Positions 1-8,733 of a DNA stretch of 64,000 nt are shown one piece after another. A program made the position numbers and the translations under genes. The first letter of the stretch is position 1. Each line of letters starts with the position of its first letter. A model generated the notes under the pieces. It was not told where the DNA came from, searched no databases, and saw nothing but the letters and a program-made list of their open reading frames with translations. This DNA is from QNZT01 sp964573205 (GTDB lineage: Bacteria; Campylobacterota; Campylobacteria; Campylobacterales; QNZT01): assembly GCA_964573205.1 (NCBI GenBank), contig CAZNIT010000012.1, positions 1 through 64,000 of the forward strand. Reading direction: 5' to 3'.

Positions 1-1124
1 GCTTTCACGTCGCGAGTACTTTTTACCGCCGCAAAAATCATAACCTCGGTATCTATGTGCTTTACGTCAAGTTCTCTCTTCAAATCCCAAATCATCTCTT
101 CGACCAACTTCTTATACTGTGAGTGTTGACTGGTTGGAATATGATCAGCTTTTGTCGCTGCGAATATAACTTGATTTATTTCAGGATTGAAAAAGCGGGT
201 TAAAAAATTGTTAGAACCGTATGTAAAAGATTTTAAAATATTTTTAAAACTAAGATGCATATCTTCAAATACATCATAACCGTATTCCAATGTCTTTAAC
301 AAATCTATCAAAATGATCTGTGTATCAAACGACTCGAAATGCTCAAGATAGAGACGATTTACAACCTCTTCGATATAGAGTTCGTATTTTTTTTGAAACT
401 TGGCATATATTGAGTTTTCATCGACTTCACCGTTTGGATGAGGCAGCGGCGTAAAAAGCAAAAGGGGATCATCTCGCATATCTCCGGGCTCCAAAAATCT
501 TCCCGGTTGCACGAAAGAGAATCCGTGATAATGAAGTCTCTTCAAATACTCGCTATAATGATCATGCAACTGCTCTTCGAGAAATTCGTTTTCGTTTTTT
601 TTGTAAAGATCTACGCTATTCATAAAATCAAGCCACTCTTTGGCAAACGGGGCTCTTTTCTCTTCATCGGCCAACAAGAGCATATATTCAGACCACTGTG
701 CAAAATCTTGTTCAAGCATACTAAGATCAAGCAGCCACTCGCCCGGATAGTCGATAAGTTCTATATTTATTATCTGATTTTTTAAAAAAGCATACTCGCT
801 CTTGAACTCAAGCTGAAGAGTTGTTTTACTGACCGATTTTGTAGCTTTAGGCCATTTTGGATCTTTGAGTCTGAATGCTTTTAATTTGCTGTAATAATCG
901 AATCTGACATATACGCTATCGGGAGGAAGGAGTCTTGCTACAAAAGGGCGCTTAATCTTTTCATTTAAAAGCGGAAGTTTGTCGTTTGCGATAAGCTGGT
1001 TTAAAAAAGAGGTCAAAAAGACGGTTTTACCGCTTCTGCTAAGTCCCGTAACAGCTATTTTGATAGTTTTATCCGGTGTTGGAATTTTGAATGGAAGTTC
1101 AATATCTTTGATAAAACTGAGCAC
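1..1124 (-). CDS. YcjX/DUF463-like P-loop protein, 3' end outside window
   Basis: The minus-strand reading frame runs off the left edge of the window, so the C-terminus is missing. I start it at a GTG (1124-1122), because AAGGGA lies just upstream and the next residues (MLSFIKDIELPF) lead into a P-loop. The Walker A motif GLSRSGKT is at about residues 27-34, followed by the long alpha-helical, acidic body typical of the YcjX (DUF463) family, including an IDYPGEW-type motif. YcjX proteins are predicted nucleotide-binding proteins of stress regulons, often paired with the membrane protein YcjF; their exact role is not settled. Its partner, if any, is outside the window. Family call is from motif recognition, without a database search. 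Confidence 0.75.
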   Translation of the reverse strand, partial: MLSFIKDIELPFKIPTPDKTIKIAVTGLSRSGKTVFLTSFLNQLIANDKLPLLNEKIKRPFVARLLPPDSVYVRFDYYSKLKAFRLKDPKWPKATKSVSKTTLQLEFKSEYAFLKNQIINIELIDYPGEWLLDLSMLEQDFAQWSEYMLLLADEEKRAPFAKEWLDFMNSVDLYKKNENEFLEEQLHDHYSEYLKRLHYHGFSFVQPGRFLEPGDMRDDPLLLFTPLPHPNGEVDENSIYAKFQKKYELYIEEVVNRLYLEHFESFDTQIILIDLLKTLEYGYDVFEDMHLSFKNILKSFTYGSNNFLTRFFNPEINQVIFAATKADHIPTSQHSQYKKLVEEMIWDLKRELDVKHIDTEVMIFAAVKSTRDVK

Positions 1125-1128
1125 TAAA

Positions 1129-1155
1129 TCCCTTTTTTTTATTTTTTACATTGTA
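1129..1155 (-). promoter_or_regulatory. Promoter -10 and ribosome binding site of the ycjX-like gene
   Basis: On the minus strand a TACAAT hexamer (1155-1150) lies about 25 bases upstream of the GTG start, and AAGGGA lies 5 bases before it. No clear -35 was seen, which is common in Campylobacterota promoters. The ribosome binding site decides in favour of the GTG start. Confidence 0.45.
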
Positions 1156-1183
1156 CCAAAAAAAAGTGAAAAAAAGTGTAGGC

Positions 1184-1213
1184 AAAAGAGCTTATATGGA
1201 AATAAGCTCTTTT
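1184..1213 (-). terminator. Hairpin after oorC
   Basis: A perfect 12-bp stem (AAAAGAGCTTAT at 1184-1195 with its complement at 1202-1213) encloses a 6-base loop. It begins 6 bases after the oorC stop codon. The stem ends in a T-rich arm, so it should end the mdh-to-oorC transcript and also insulate the ycjX-like gene. Confidence 0.65.
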
Positions 1214-1219
1214 GATAAA

Positions 1220-1792
1220 TTACGCATCGGCGAAGGTTTCACCCGCTAGCGCGCGTTTTGCATAATCCGTACCTAGCTCCCACGCTTTTATATTCGCATC
1301 GAGAACCTTAGGAGGAACTTTGCTTTTCATAGTTTCAAGAACTTTCTGAGCATCCATAACATGCGTCATCTCAACGGCGATCGCAAGTGCGACGACCGAT
1401 TGAGTTACAACGTTTCCGACTTCATATTTCGCTATACGAATGATCGGTATCTCATAGATTTTCCATTTCTCTCTATCTTCATCGGTAGGATGCACCAAAT
1501 CAGGATCTACAACGATGATCCCACCCTCTTTTACACCGCTTTTAAACTGATCGTAACTCACCTGAGCGACCGAAAGCATAAACTCTATTTCACCATCGAT
1601 CGCATATGGAAAAAGTATCTCTTTGTCATCAAGCAAGATATCAACAACAGTCGGTCCGCCACGAACTTGAGATGTGTAAGTTGCAGCTTTAACACCAAAA
1701 CCGCCCTCTCCGATCTTCGCCGCAGCCAAAATTTCACCTGCAAGCAAAACACCCTGACCGCCTACACCCGTAAATCTAAGTTGACTTCTCAT
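1220..1792 (-). CDS. oorC: 2-oxoglutarate:ferredoxin oxidoreductase, gamma subunit
   Basis: The 190-residue protein matches the pyruvate/ketoisovalerate oxidoreductase gamma family: it opens with RFTGVGGQGVLLAGEILA, the glycine-rich motif of this family, and has the AATYTSQVRGGPT segment. Together with OorA, OorB and OorD it forms the cytoplasmic enzyme that interconverts 2-oxoglutarate plus CoA with succinyl-CoA plus CO2. In the reductive TCA cycle it runs toward carboxylation of succinyl-CoA using reduced ferredoxin. Its start overlaps the end of oorB by 4 bases (ATGA), indicating translational coupling. It is the last gene of the long carbon-cycle operon and is followed by a strong hairpin. 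Length is normal for the family. Confidence 0.95.
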   Translation of the reverse strand: MRSQLRFTGVGGQGVLLAGEILAAAKIGEGGFGVKAATYTSQVRGGPTVVDILLDDKEILFPYAIDGEIEFMLSVAQVSYDQFKSGVKEGGIIVVDPDLVHPTDEDREKWKIYEIPIIRIAKYEVGNVVTQSVVALAIAVEMTHVMDAQKVLETMKSKVPPKVLDANIKAWELGTDYAKRALAGETFADA

Positions 1793-2631
1793 TCAAAATC
1801 CTTTCTGGTGATTTTGTCACCACCTTGCGCAGCTTCGATCACTTTATCATAAAGCTCACAATACTCGGCCTGCTCTTTTTCTACCAAAACACCTGTAGGG
1901 AACAATCCCTTTCTCTCCTCTTCACTCATGTTGTCATACTTCTTTTTACCGACCGTAATCTCGTCGATCCAACTAAGGTTATCCATAGCTTCGCCCATTT
2001 TATTTTTACGACCGAGGTTAATATGACAGTTAGAAAATACATCAAAAAACGAGTAACCTTTATGCTGGAAACCTTTAACAAACATCTTCTCAAGTCTCTT
2101 AGGATCCGTTACCGCTTCTCTTGCGATAAAAGTGGCACCGGCACCTTCGGCCAATTTACAAGCATCGAAAGTAGGATCGATATTACCATACTGCATAGTA
2201 ACCGTCCACATACCCTGAGGAGTGGTCGGAGAGGTCTGAGAATTTGTCAAACCGTAGATAAAGTTATTGATCAAAATATGATTTAAATCGATATTTCTTC
2301 TACAACCGTGAATAGTATGGTTACCGCCGATCGCAAGGCCGTCACCGTCACCGGTTACCATGATTACGTGTTTATCGGGATTTGCAAGTTTGATCCCGGT
2401 TGCATACGCGACGACACGACCGTGAGTGGTATGAACCGTATTACAGTTGATATAAGAAGAAAATCTTCCCGAACAACCGATCCCCGAAACCACACAAACA
2501 TCATCCATGTTCCATCCTAGTTTATCGACGGCTCTTATGAAAGCCTTCAAAATAACACCGTCACCGCATCCCCAACACCAAAGAGTTGGCATCTTATCCG
2601 TTCTTAAATATTCGTCGTAATTAAAAGCCAT
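1789..2631 (-). CDS. oorB: 2-oxoglutarate:ferredoxin oxidoreductase, beta (thiamine-diphosphate) subunit
   Basis: This 280-residue subunit carries the thiamine diphosphate site: the GDGDGLAIGGNH motif and downstream Asn residues bind the cofactor through Mg2+. An N-terminal CWGCG pair plus further cysteines (GIGCSGR and SNCH) are positioned as [4Fe-4S] ligands, as in other OFOR beta subunits. It works with the alpha subunit in the oxidative decarboxylation or reductive carboxylation at the 2-oxoglutarate/succinyl-CoA step. Its ATG shares one base with the oorA stop, and its end overlaps oorC, so the three are co-translated. The start is well supported by the conserved N-terminus. Confidence 0.95.
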   Translation of the reverse strand: MAFNYDEYLRTDKMPTLWCWGCGDGVILKAFIRAVDKLGWNMDDVCVVSGIGCSGRFSSYINCNTVHTTHGRVVAYATGIKLANPDKHVIMVTGDGDGLAIGGNHTIHGCRRNIDLNHILINNFIYGLTNSQTSPTTPQGMWTVTMQYGNIDPTFDACKLAEGAGATFIAREAVTDPKRLEKMFVKGFQHKGYSFFDVFSNCHINLGRKNKMGEAMDNLSWIDEITVGKKKYDNMSEEERKGLFPTGVLVEKEQAEYCELYDKVIEAAQGGDKITRKDFE

Positions 2632-3773
2632 TAGAACATCTCCTTCACTTTTGCTACCATATCAAGCGGCGGAATCGGTCGCCCGTTTGCCGTTCTTAGT
2701 GTTGCGAAATCTTTTCTTCCCGTAATTCTCTCTATCTCTTCCGTATATTGACCGACTTGGTTCAACTCAGTTATAAAGATTTTGTCAAATCTCTTACCGA
2801 TCTCCGCAATCTTTTCAGCGGGGCTAGGCCATAACATAATAGGTCTGAATAGTCCCGCTTTTATACCGTCTTCTCTTAGTTTGCTAACAGCCTCTTTAGC
2901 ACCTCGGCTGATAGAACCGTAAGCGATAATACAAACTTCGGCATCATCTAACATATACTCTTCATAATCGGGTAGATCATCCAATTTGCCGACATCTTGA
3001 ATCTTACCTACGAGCCTTTTTATGTTGTACGCACATAGATCCTTATCTTCGGTAGGGAAACCTGTGACTCCATGATGAAGACCGGTTACATGATATCTAT
3101 AACCTTTAAACATCGGATTTAAAACCGCGGGTTTATTCATTTGGGCTTCATAAGGTTTATAATCCTTCGGATCACAAAAATTCGTAGCTCTACTTTTTGC
3201 ACCCGCTTCAACCTCTTCAAGATCCGGCAGTACGGCTTTTCCATGCATATGACCTATAGTTTCGTCAAGAAGAACAAAAACCGGAGTCATATAAGTCTCC
3301 GCAAGATTAAAAGCTCTAAGTGTTTCGGTATAACACTCTTCCAAAGAACCGGCACACAGCGTGATCGAAGCGTAATCTCCGTGAGTAGGATATTTCGCCT
3401 GACCGATATCGGCTTGTGAAACACGGGTGGGAAGACCTGTTGAAGGACCGCCTCTCATAACATTTGCAATCACCAACGGAACTTCAGCTATAAACCCAAG
3501 ACCAATTTGCTCGGCTTTTAGGGAAATACCGGGTCCAGAAGTCGCCGTCATAGATTTTTTGCCGGAGATAGAAGCGCCTAAAGCCGCCGCAATTCCACCG
3601 ATCTCATCTTCCATCTGAATAAATTTATGTCCTTTTTTCGGGAGCAGTACACTTAAATCGTGCGCAATCTCACTCGATGGCGTAATAGGATACCCACCAA
3701 AAAATTCACACCCGCAATCATATGCAGCCAATGCACATAGCGAGTTTCCACTTGAAATAACTTCTCTTGCCAT
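2631..3773 (-). CDS. oorA: 2-oxoglutarate:ferredoxin oxidoreductase, alpha subunit
   Basis: The 380-residue protein is an OFOR alpha subunit. It shows the GYPITPSSEIA motif near residue 28 that contacts 2-oxoacid and thiamine, the MEDEIGGIAAALGAS segment, and the ATSGPGISL motif, followed by the C-terminal transketolase-like domain with ELNQVGQ. It forms the substrate and cofactor pocket with OorB. It lies 9 bases downstream of oorD in a DABC order, the arrangement known from Helicobacter and Campylobacter oor operons. In an autotroph with this gene block it would mainly catalyse ferredoxin-driven carboxylation of succinyl-CoA; the direction is inference from context. Confidence 0.95.
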   Translation of the reverse strand: MAREVISSGNSLCALAAYDCGCEFFGGYPITPSSEIAHDLSVLLPKKGHKFIQMEDEIGGIAAALGASISGKKSMTATSGPGISLKAEQIGLGFIAEVPLVIANVMRGGPSTGLPTRVSQADIGQAKYPTHGDYASITLCAGSLEECYTETLRAFNLAETYMTPVFVLLDETIGHMHGKAVLPDLEEVEAGAKSRATNFCDPKDYKPYEAQMNKPAVLNPMFKGYRYHVTGLHHGVTGFPTEDKDLCAYNIKRLVGKIQDVGKLDDLPDYEEYMLDDAEVCIIAYGSISRGAKEAVSKLREDGIKAGLFRPIMLWPSPAEKIAEIGKRFDKIFITELNQVGQYTEEIERITGRKDFATLRTANGRPIPPLDMVAKVKEMF

Positions 3774-3782
3774 TTATTCTCC

Positions 3783-4100
3783 TTAAGCGCTTAATACCAT
3801 ATAGTGGTTAGCTTTTATAGCCTCAGCTCGTTTTTTCGCCTCATCCGTCAATTTTGCGAACTTATACTCTTTTCTATCCGCAACATAAATCGCGAAATCA
3901 GGACAACTAAGCTCGCAATCGTTACAACCTATACAGGCTTCAGGCGTTTGAACACTAATCGTAGCTCCTAATATAGTTTTATCCGAAGGAACCATAGCCA
4001 GTACACCTGCAGGGCAGACCGCCACACATATATCACATGCTTTACATCTATCGACATTAACCCAAACAGGGGTATTTTCAGGGGCTTTCATCAATCCCAT
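3783..4100 (-). CDS. oorD: 2-oxoglutarate:ferredoxin oxidoreductase, delta (ferredoxin-like) subunit
   Basis: The 105-residue protein has two classical [4Fe-4S] binding motifs, CKACDICVAVCP and CIGCNDCELSCP, separated by about 30 residues. It is the small 2[4Fe-4S] subunit that carries electrons between the catalytic alpha-beta-gamma core and external ferredoxin. The leader MGLMKAPENTPVWV before the first cluster is typical of OorD. It is the first gene of the oorDABC group, about 100 bases after sucD, and has a good AGGAG site before the ATG. Length and motif order fit family norms. Confidence 0.95.
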   Translation of the reverse strand: MGLMKAPENTPVWVNVDRCKACDICVAVCPAGVLAMVPSDKTILGATISVQTPEACIGCNDCELSCPDFAIYVADRKEYKFAKLTDEAKKRAEAIKANHYMVLSA

Positions 4101-4128
4101 TTAATCTCCTTTTTAATTTGATTACGCG

Positions 4129-4147
4129 TTTTGGGCAAAGCCCAAAA
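4129..4147 (-). other. Intercistronic hairpin between sucD and oorD
   Basis: A perfect 8-bp stem (TTTTGGGC with GCCCAAAA) closes a 3-base loop inside the roughly 100-base gap between sucD and oorD. No U-run follows on either strand, so it is not a standard terminator. It may be an mRNA processing or 3'-protection element separating the sucCD and oor parts of the operon; that role is inference. Confidence 0.5.
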
Positions 4148-4199
4148 TCGCTACGCTAACACTAACTTTTCTCTTTACCGCTTCCCAACTCTTTCAGCT

Positions 4200-5072
4200 T
4201 TACTTTTTGAGTACTTCCGCAACCGCTTTCCCGATATCCGCAGGACTCACTACTACTCGAACACCTGCGGCTTCAAGCGCATCCATCTTCTCTTTGGCGG
4301 TACCCGCGCTACCGCTGATGATCGCACCGGCATGACCCATTCTTTTGCCTTTAGGCGCGGTTTGACCCGCAATAAAAGCGACTACGGGTTTTGTAATCTG
4401 CTCTTTTATAAGTTTTGCGGCCTGAATCTCAAGATCGCCGCCGATTTCACCGATCATTACAATCGCTTCCGTTTCGGGATCAGCTTCAAACATAGGCAAC
4501 AACTGCTTATAACTTAGACCGATGATAGGATCTCCACCAATACCAACAGCCGTAGTAATTCCATATCCCTCTTTTACAACTTGATTCGCACCTTCATATG
4601 TAAGCGTTCCGGATTTACTAATAAGTCCGACATTTCCTTTTTTAAAGATCATGCCGGGCATGATTCCTATCTTGCACTCATCCGCGGTGATAACACCCGG
4701 ACAGTTTGGTCCGATCGTTTTCATGCCATGCTTTACGGCGTGAGCTTTTGCTTTTTGCATATCCTTAACGGGTGCGCCTTCCGTGATAATAACGGCAAGC
4801 TCGATTCCGGCTTCCGCAGCTTCCATAACCGCATCCGCAACAAACGCCGGCGGTACGAAAACCATACTCACGGTCGCTCCCGTCGCATCGACGGCTTCGG
4901 CGACCGTATTGAAAACCGGTTTTCCAAGATGCTCTTGTCCGCCTTTATTTGGAGTAACGCCCCCTACTATCCGGGTTCCGTAATCCAAACACTGCTGAGC
5001 GTGGAAAGTTCCTTCACCGCCCGTAAATCCCTGCACGATAACTTTTGTATCTTTGTTTACCAAAATACTCAT
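4200..5072 (-). CDS. sucD: Succinyl-CoA synthetase (ADP-forming), alpha subunit
   Basis: The 290-residue protein has the Rossmann CoA-binding N-terminus (VQGFTGGEGTFHAQ) and the GHAGAIISG motif whose histidine is phosphorylated during catalysis. It forms the alpha subunit of the enzyme interconverting succinate, CoA and ATP with succinyl-CoA. In a reductive TCA cycle it makes succinyl-CoA, the substrate of the Oor enzyme encoded just downstream. It overlaps the sucC stop by one base, so the two subunits are coupled. Length matches family standard (about 290). Confidence 0.96.
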   Translation of the reverse strand: MSILVNKDTKVIVQGFTGGEGTFHAQQCLDYGTRIVGGVTPNKGGQEHLGKPVFNTVAEAVDATGATVSMVFVPPAFVADAVMEAAEAGIELAVIITEGAPVKDMQKAKAHAVKHGMKTIGPNCPGVITADECKIGIMPGMIFKKGNVGLISKSGTLTYEGANQVVKEGYGITTAVGIGGDPIIGLSYKQLLPMFEADPETEAIVMIGEIGGDLEIQAAKLIKEQITKPVVAFIAGQTAPKGKRMGHAGAIISGSAGTAKEKMDALEAAGVRVVVSPADIGKAVAEVLKK

Positions 5073-6247
5073 TACAACTCTCCTTTCGCCGCTGCCACTG
5101 CTTTTTGGGCGCCATCAGCCAAATCAGTTGCAGGTATTACATTTTTGATATTCGCATTTTTCAAAATTTCGGCAGCTTCAGGCGCATTCGTACCGTCAAG
5201 TCTCACAATGACCGGTACATGAACATCCACCTGTTTAGTAGCTTCTAAAATTCCGTTTGCGATACGATCGCATCTGACTATTCCACCGAAAATGTTTACG
5301 AAAATAGCTTTGACTTTCGGATTTTTCAAAATGATCTCAAAACCTTTTGCAACCGTCTCCGCATTTGCGCTACCGCCGACATCAAGAAAGTTTGCGGGAG
5401 TTCCGCCCATATAATTTATGGTATCCATAGTTCCCATAGCAAGTCCGGCACCGTTAACCATACAACCGATTTCACCGTCAAGCGCTATATACGATAGCCC
5501 GTACTGACTAGCTTCTCTCTCGTCGGGATCCTCTTCGCTTAGGTCTCTCATCTCTTCGATATCCGGATGTCTGAAAAGTGCGGAATCGTCAAATCCCATC
5601 TTTCCGTCAAGTGCGATAAACTCTCCGCTTCCGGTTTTAATAAGAGGATTTATTTCGATCATCTCAGCATCTTTATCCATATATACATTGTATAATTTAG
5701 ATGCGAAATCGATCATTTTACGCTGCTCGAGCTTATCTGTGATACCTAATCCGAAAACAAGCGCTCGACCATGAAATCCCTGAAATCCGATAGCCGGATC
5801 AACCGCAACTTTTACGATCTTTTCAGGACTCTCTTCCGCGACGGTTTCGATATCCATACCACCTTCGGTCGAAGCCATGATAACGGGCATCTCTTTCGCA
5901 CGATCGAGCACGACACCCAGATAGAGCTCATCTTTTATATCCGCTCCCTCTTCGATATATACTTTTTGAACCAATTTTCCTTCAGGTCCTGTTTGGTGCG
6001 TTACAAGCGTCATACCGAGAATTTCATCGGCATACCGTTTGACCTCATCTAACGATTTTGCAAGCTTGACGCCTCCGCCGAGTCCTCGTCCTCCGGCATG
6101 TATCTGCGCTTTAACAACCCAGATATCGCCACCTAGCTCTTTTGCGGCATTTACGGCTTCATCGACACTGTTGGCGATAATACCGCGCGGTGTAGGTACA
6201 CCGTATTGGGCAAATATCTGTTTTGCCTGATATTCATGAATATTCAT
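5072..6247 (-). CDS. sucC: Succinyl-CoA synthetase (ADP-forming), beta subunit
   Basis: The 391-residue protein shows the beta subunit N-terminus MNIHEYQAKQIFAQYGVPTPRG, an ATP-grasp domain with the KAQIHAGGRG motif near residue 46, and the C-terminal flavodoxin-like domain with GGIVRCDRIA and VRLDGTNAPE. It provides the nucleotide and succinate site of the SucCD heterotetramer. It sits 28 bases after the fumarase beta-subunit gene in the mdh-to-oorC operon. The NIFGG motif after a GGSA segment is intact, so it should be active. Confidence 0.96.
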   Translation of the reverse strand: MNIHEYQAKQIFAQYGVPTPRGIIANSVDEAVNAAKELGGDIWVVKAQIHAGGRGLGGGVKLAKSLDEVKRYADEILGMTLVTHQTGPEGKLVQKVYIEEGADIKDELYLGVVLDRAKEMPVIMASTEGGMDIETVAEESPEKIVKVAVDPAIGFQGFHGRALVFGLGITDKLEQRKMIDFASKLYNVYMDKDAEMIEINPLIKTGSGEFIALDGKMGFDDSALFRHPDIEEMRDLSEEDPDEREASQYGLSYIALDGEIGCMVNGAGLAMGTMDTINYMGGTPANFLDVGGSANAETVAKGFEIILKNPKVKAIFVNIFGGIVRCDRIANGILEATKQVDVHVPVIVRLDGTNAPEAAEILKNANIKNVIPATDLADGAQKAVAAAKGEL

Positions 6248-6275
6248 CTACTCTAATCCTCCTTTACAAGTTTTA

Positions 6276-6842
6276 TTAATCATCTTTCACCTCATACTCT
6301 TTTCTACCCTCTTCGTACAAATCACAACCGTACATATCGTTTACGACCGTAACGGGAAAATTTTCAACCTCAAGTTCTCTGATCGCCTCAGGTCCTAGCT
6401 CTTCATAAGCGATAACTTTCGCACTTTTTATCTGCTTGCCGAGCAACGCCCCGGCTCCGCCAGTCGCGCCGAAATATACCGCTTTATGCTCTTTGCAGGC
6501 ATCTCTTACTTCTTGACTTCTCTTTCCTTTACCGATCATCCCTTTTTGCCCGAGTTTTATAAGAGTCGGAGAGTAAGAATCCATTCTGTAACTGGTAGTA
6601 GGACCGGCACTCCCTATGGGGTCTCCGGGTTTTGGAGGAGTAGGACCGACAAAATAGATAACCGACCCTTTTAAATCAAAAGGAAGCTCTTTACCTTCGG
6701 CTATAAGATCAACGAGTCTTTTATGTGCCGCATCTCTGGCGGTGTAGATGGTACCGCTTAGATATACGACGTCACCGCATTTTAATTTCTCTATATCCTC
6801 ATCACTCAAGGGAGTCGTTAAGTTATATGTATTTGCCATCAT
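6276..6842 (-). CDS. Fumarate hydratase class I, beta subunit (TtdB/FumA C-terminal type)
   Basis: The 188-residue protein corresponds to the C-terminal half of the large class I fumarases and to L-tartrate dehydratase beta. It contains LSGTIYTARDAAHKRL and GPTTSYRMDSYSPTLIK, the substrate-binding segments of this family, and GATGGAGALL. With the alpha subunit it hydrates fumarate to malate or the reverse; class I enzymes of this kind may also accept mesaconate (established for some family members). It begins 6 bases after the alpha-subunit stop. Two adjacent ATGs begin the frame (MMAN); either could be used. Tartrate specificity cannot be excluded but TCA context favours fumarase. Confidence 0.9.
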   Translation of the reverse strand: MMANTYNLTTPLSDEDIEKLKCGDVVYLSGTIYTARDAAHKRLVDLIAEGKELPFDLKGSVIYFVGPTPPKPGDPIGSAGPTTSYRMDSYSPTLIKLGQKGMIGKGKRSQEVRDACKEHKAVYFGATGGAGALLGKQIKSAKVIAYEELGPEAIRELEVENFPVTVVNDMYGCDLYEEGRKEYEVKDD

Positions 6843-6848
6843 TCTCTC

Positions 6849-7700
6849 CTAAATAGTGATATGCGTATGACGCGAACTGTGACACTGTACATTTACGGAA
6901 ACCGGAAGCGAGGCTATATGACAAGGATTTGCCTCTATATGAACTGCAAGAACCGTTTGGGTACCGCCCATTCCCATAGAACCGATTCCAAGTTTGTTAA
7001 GCTCTTTTTTTATCGTCTCTTCAAGTTCGGCCATTTCGGGATCCTCGTTTACACTACCGATCTCACGAAAGAGAGCGTGCTTTGATGAGATAACCGCTTT
7101 TTCAAATGTACCGCCGATTCCTACACCGACCGTCAACGGAGGACAAGGATTTCCGCCTGCATCGGATATGCACTCTTTTACGAAATTTATCACACCCTCT
7201 TTACCCGCTGCCGGCGGAAAAACTCTGGCACGACTGACATTTTCGCTTCCGCCACCCTTTGCGGCGTATTCGATCTCTAGCTTGTCACCTTCAACTATAT
7301 CAAAATGGATAATCGCCGGAAGGTTATAACCGATTTTATCCTTGAGATTCGCCCGACTAAAACACTCACAGGTACTAGCGCGAAGATATCCCTCTTTGTA
7401 TCCTTTTTCGGTACCTTCGTTGATCGCATCTTTTAGCGTACCGCCTGTTACTCGCAAATCCTGACCGACTTTGACAAAAAAGACCGCAAGACCCGTATCT
7501 TGACATAAAGGTCTATCTTCACTACCGGCGATCTTCGCATTTTCCAAAAGCTGCTTGAGTACCTCTTTACTGACGGGAGATTTTTCATTTTCATATGCCT
7601 CTTGCATTGCCTTAAGCGCATCTTCGGGCAAGTTGTAAGCAGTATGAATGATCATTTTACTGATCGCTTCAACCACATCCTGATACTTTAATTCTCTCAT
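6849..7700 (-). CDS. Fumarate hydratase class I, alpha subunit (iron-sulfur)
   Basis: The 283-residue protein is the catalytic [4Fe-4S] subunit of a two-subunit class I fumarase. Conserved cysteines are visible in RPLCQDTGLAVFF, in the ASTCECF segment and in NPCPPLTVGVGIGGT. The cluster is oxygen-labile, consistent with a microaerobic or anaerobic lifestyle. It lies 9 bases downstream of mdh and 6 bases before the beta subunit, so malate formation and dehydration are encoded side by side. The end (HSSRHTHITI) is the usual family C-terminus. Confidence 0.92.
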   Translation of the reverse strand: MRELKYQDVVEAISKMIIHTAYNLPEDALKAMQEAYENEKSPVSKEVLKQLLENAKIAGSEDRPLCQDTGLAVFFVKVGQDLRVTGGTLKDAINEGTEKGYKEGYLRASTCECFSRANLKDKIGYNLPAIIHFDIVEGDKLEIEYAAKGGGSENVSRARVFPPAAGKEGVINFVKECISDAGGNPCPPLTVGVGIGGTFEKAVISSKHALFREIGSVNEDPEMAELEETIKKELNKLGIGSMGMGGTQTVLAVHIEANPCHIASLPVSVNVQCHSSRHTHITI

Positions 7701-7709
7701 TCAGAGTCC

Positions 7710-8660
7710 TTATTTATCAAAAAAATTATTTTTATCCAAAGTGTTTATCAAAGAGCGAACCGAATCTATACTCTTTTGAAACTGCTTTTGCTGTTTGTTG
7801 TTTAAAGAGACCTCGATTATCTTCTCCACACCTTTTGAGCCAAGTGCTACGGGAACGCCGGACACTACGTTGCTATATCCGTACTCACCGTCTAACATAA
7901 CCGCACATGGGAAAATCTGTTTCGTATCTTTTAATATCGCTTCGACCATTATAGCGGTCGATTTCGCAGGTGCATAATAAGCGGAACCGGTTTTGAGATA
8001 ACTTACTATCTGAGCTCCGCCGTGCCTTGTCTTTTCGACTATCTCATCGATCTCTTCATCCGTTAACAGATCCGTCAAAGGTACACCGGCTATGGTGGAA
8101 AATCTTGGAAGCGGAACCATATCGTCTCCGTGACCTCCCATAACCGAAGCTCTAATCTGTCCCGAACCGTAACCTACTTTTTCATATATAAAATGCGCCA
8201 TTCTGGCACTATCGAGTATTCCTGCCATTCCAATAATTCTACTTCTATCCCAACCCGTTTTTCTAACGGCGGTATAAACCATCGCATCCAGCGGATTCGT
8301 AACCGGTACTAATATGGCATCGGGGGAGTATTTGGCGATATCTTCCACAACTTCGGACATAATATTCGCATTAACCATCAAAAGATCGTCTCTACTCATA
8401 CCGGGAAGCCTGGGGCTGCCGGCAGTTATGACTATTACATCACAATCCGTCAACTGACTCATATCTTCGGCGACGGAAACAACAGTATGCTGCCTGGCGG
8501 CATTTGCGGCTTGACTCATATCAAGAGCCATTCCTTTTGCTCTTTCTATTTTATTATCTCTGAGAATAATCTCATGACTTACACCTTTCATAGCAAGGGA
8601 GTAGGCGACGGTCGCTCCTACATTTCCCGCTCCTACGATTCCGACTCTTCTACTTTTCAT
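7710..8660 (-). CDS. mdh: Malate dehydrogenase (LDH-like, NAD-dependent)
   Basis: The 316-residue enzyme has the NAD-binding GAGNVGATVAYSLA motif at residues 11-24, the substrate arginine motif ITAGSPRLPGMSRDDLL, VTNPLDAMVY, and the catalytic histidine in VMGGHGDDMVP. This is the LDH-like MDH type common in autotrophic bacteria. It interconverts malate and oxaloacetate with NAD(H), the first reductive step after oxaloacetate in the reductive TCA cycle. It heads the operon that continues through fumarase, sucCD and oorDABC, with a TATAAT promoter about 55 bases upstream. A separate malate:quinone oxidoreductase is encoded at 51743-53086. Confidence 0.95.
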   Translation of the reverse strand: MKSRRVGIVGAGNVGATVAYSLAMKGVSHEIILRDNKIERAKGMALDMSQAANAARQHTVVSVAEDMSQLTDCDVIVITAGSPRLPGMSRDDLLMVNANIMSEVVEDIAKYSPDAILVPVTNPLDAMVYTAVRKTGWDRSRIIGMAGILDSARMAHFIYEKVGYGSGQIRASVMGGHGDDMVPLPRFSTIAGVPLTDLLTDEEIDEIVEKTRHGGAQIVSYLKTGSAYYAPAKSTAIMVEAILKDTKQIFPCAVMLDGEYGYSNVVSGVPVALGSKGVEKIIEVSLNNKQQKQFQKSIDSVRSLINTLDKNNFFDK

Positions 8661-8716
8661 ACTGCTCCTTTGGTTTTTTACAAAAACCTATAACTAAATG
8701 ATTTTAAAATCAAACA

Positions 8717-8722
8717 ATTATA
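8717..8722 (-). promoter_or_regulatory. Promoter -10 of the mdh-oorC operon
   Basis: A perfect TATAAT on the minus strand is about 56 bases upstream of the mdh ATG. No good -35 is visible. It is placed between the icd 3' hairpin and mdh, so it can start the nine-gene operon independently of icd. Confidence 0.5.
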
Positions 8723-8733
8723 GATTTTTTTCG

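Noticed and set aside
1361..1852. Long plus-strand open frames opposite the oor, suc, fum and icd genes
   Set aside because: They are antisense shadows of confident genes, with no ribosome binding sites or recognisable motifs.
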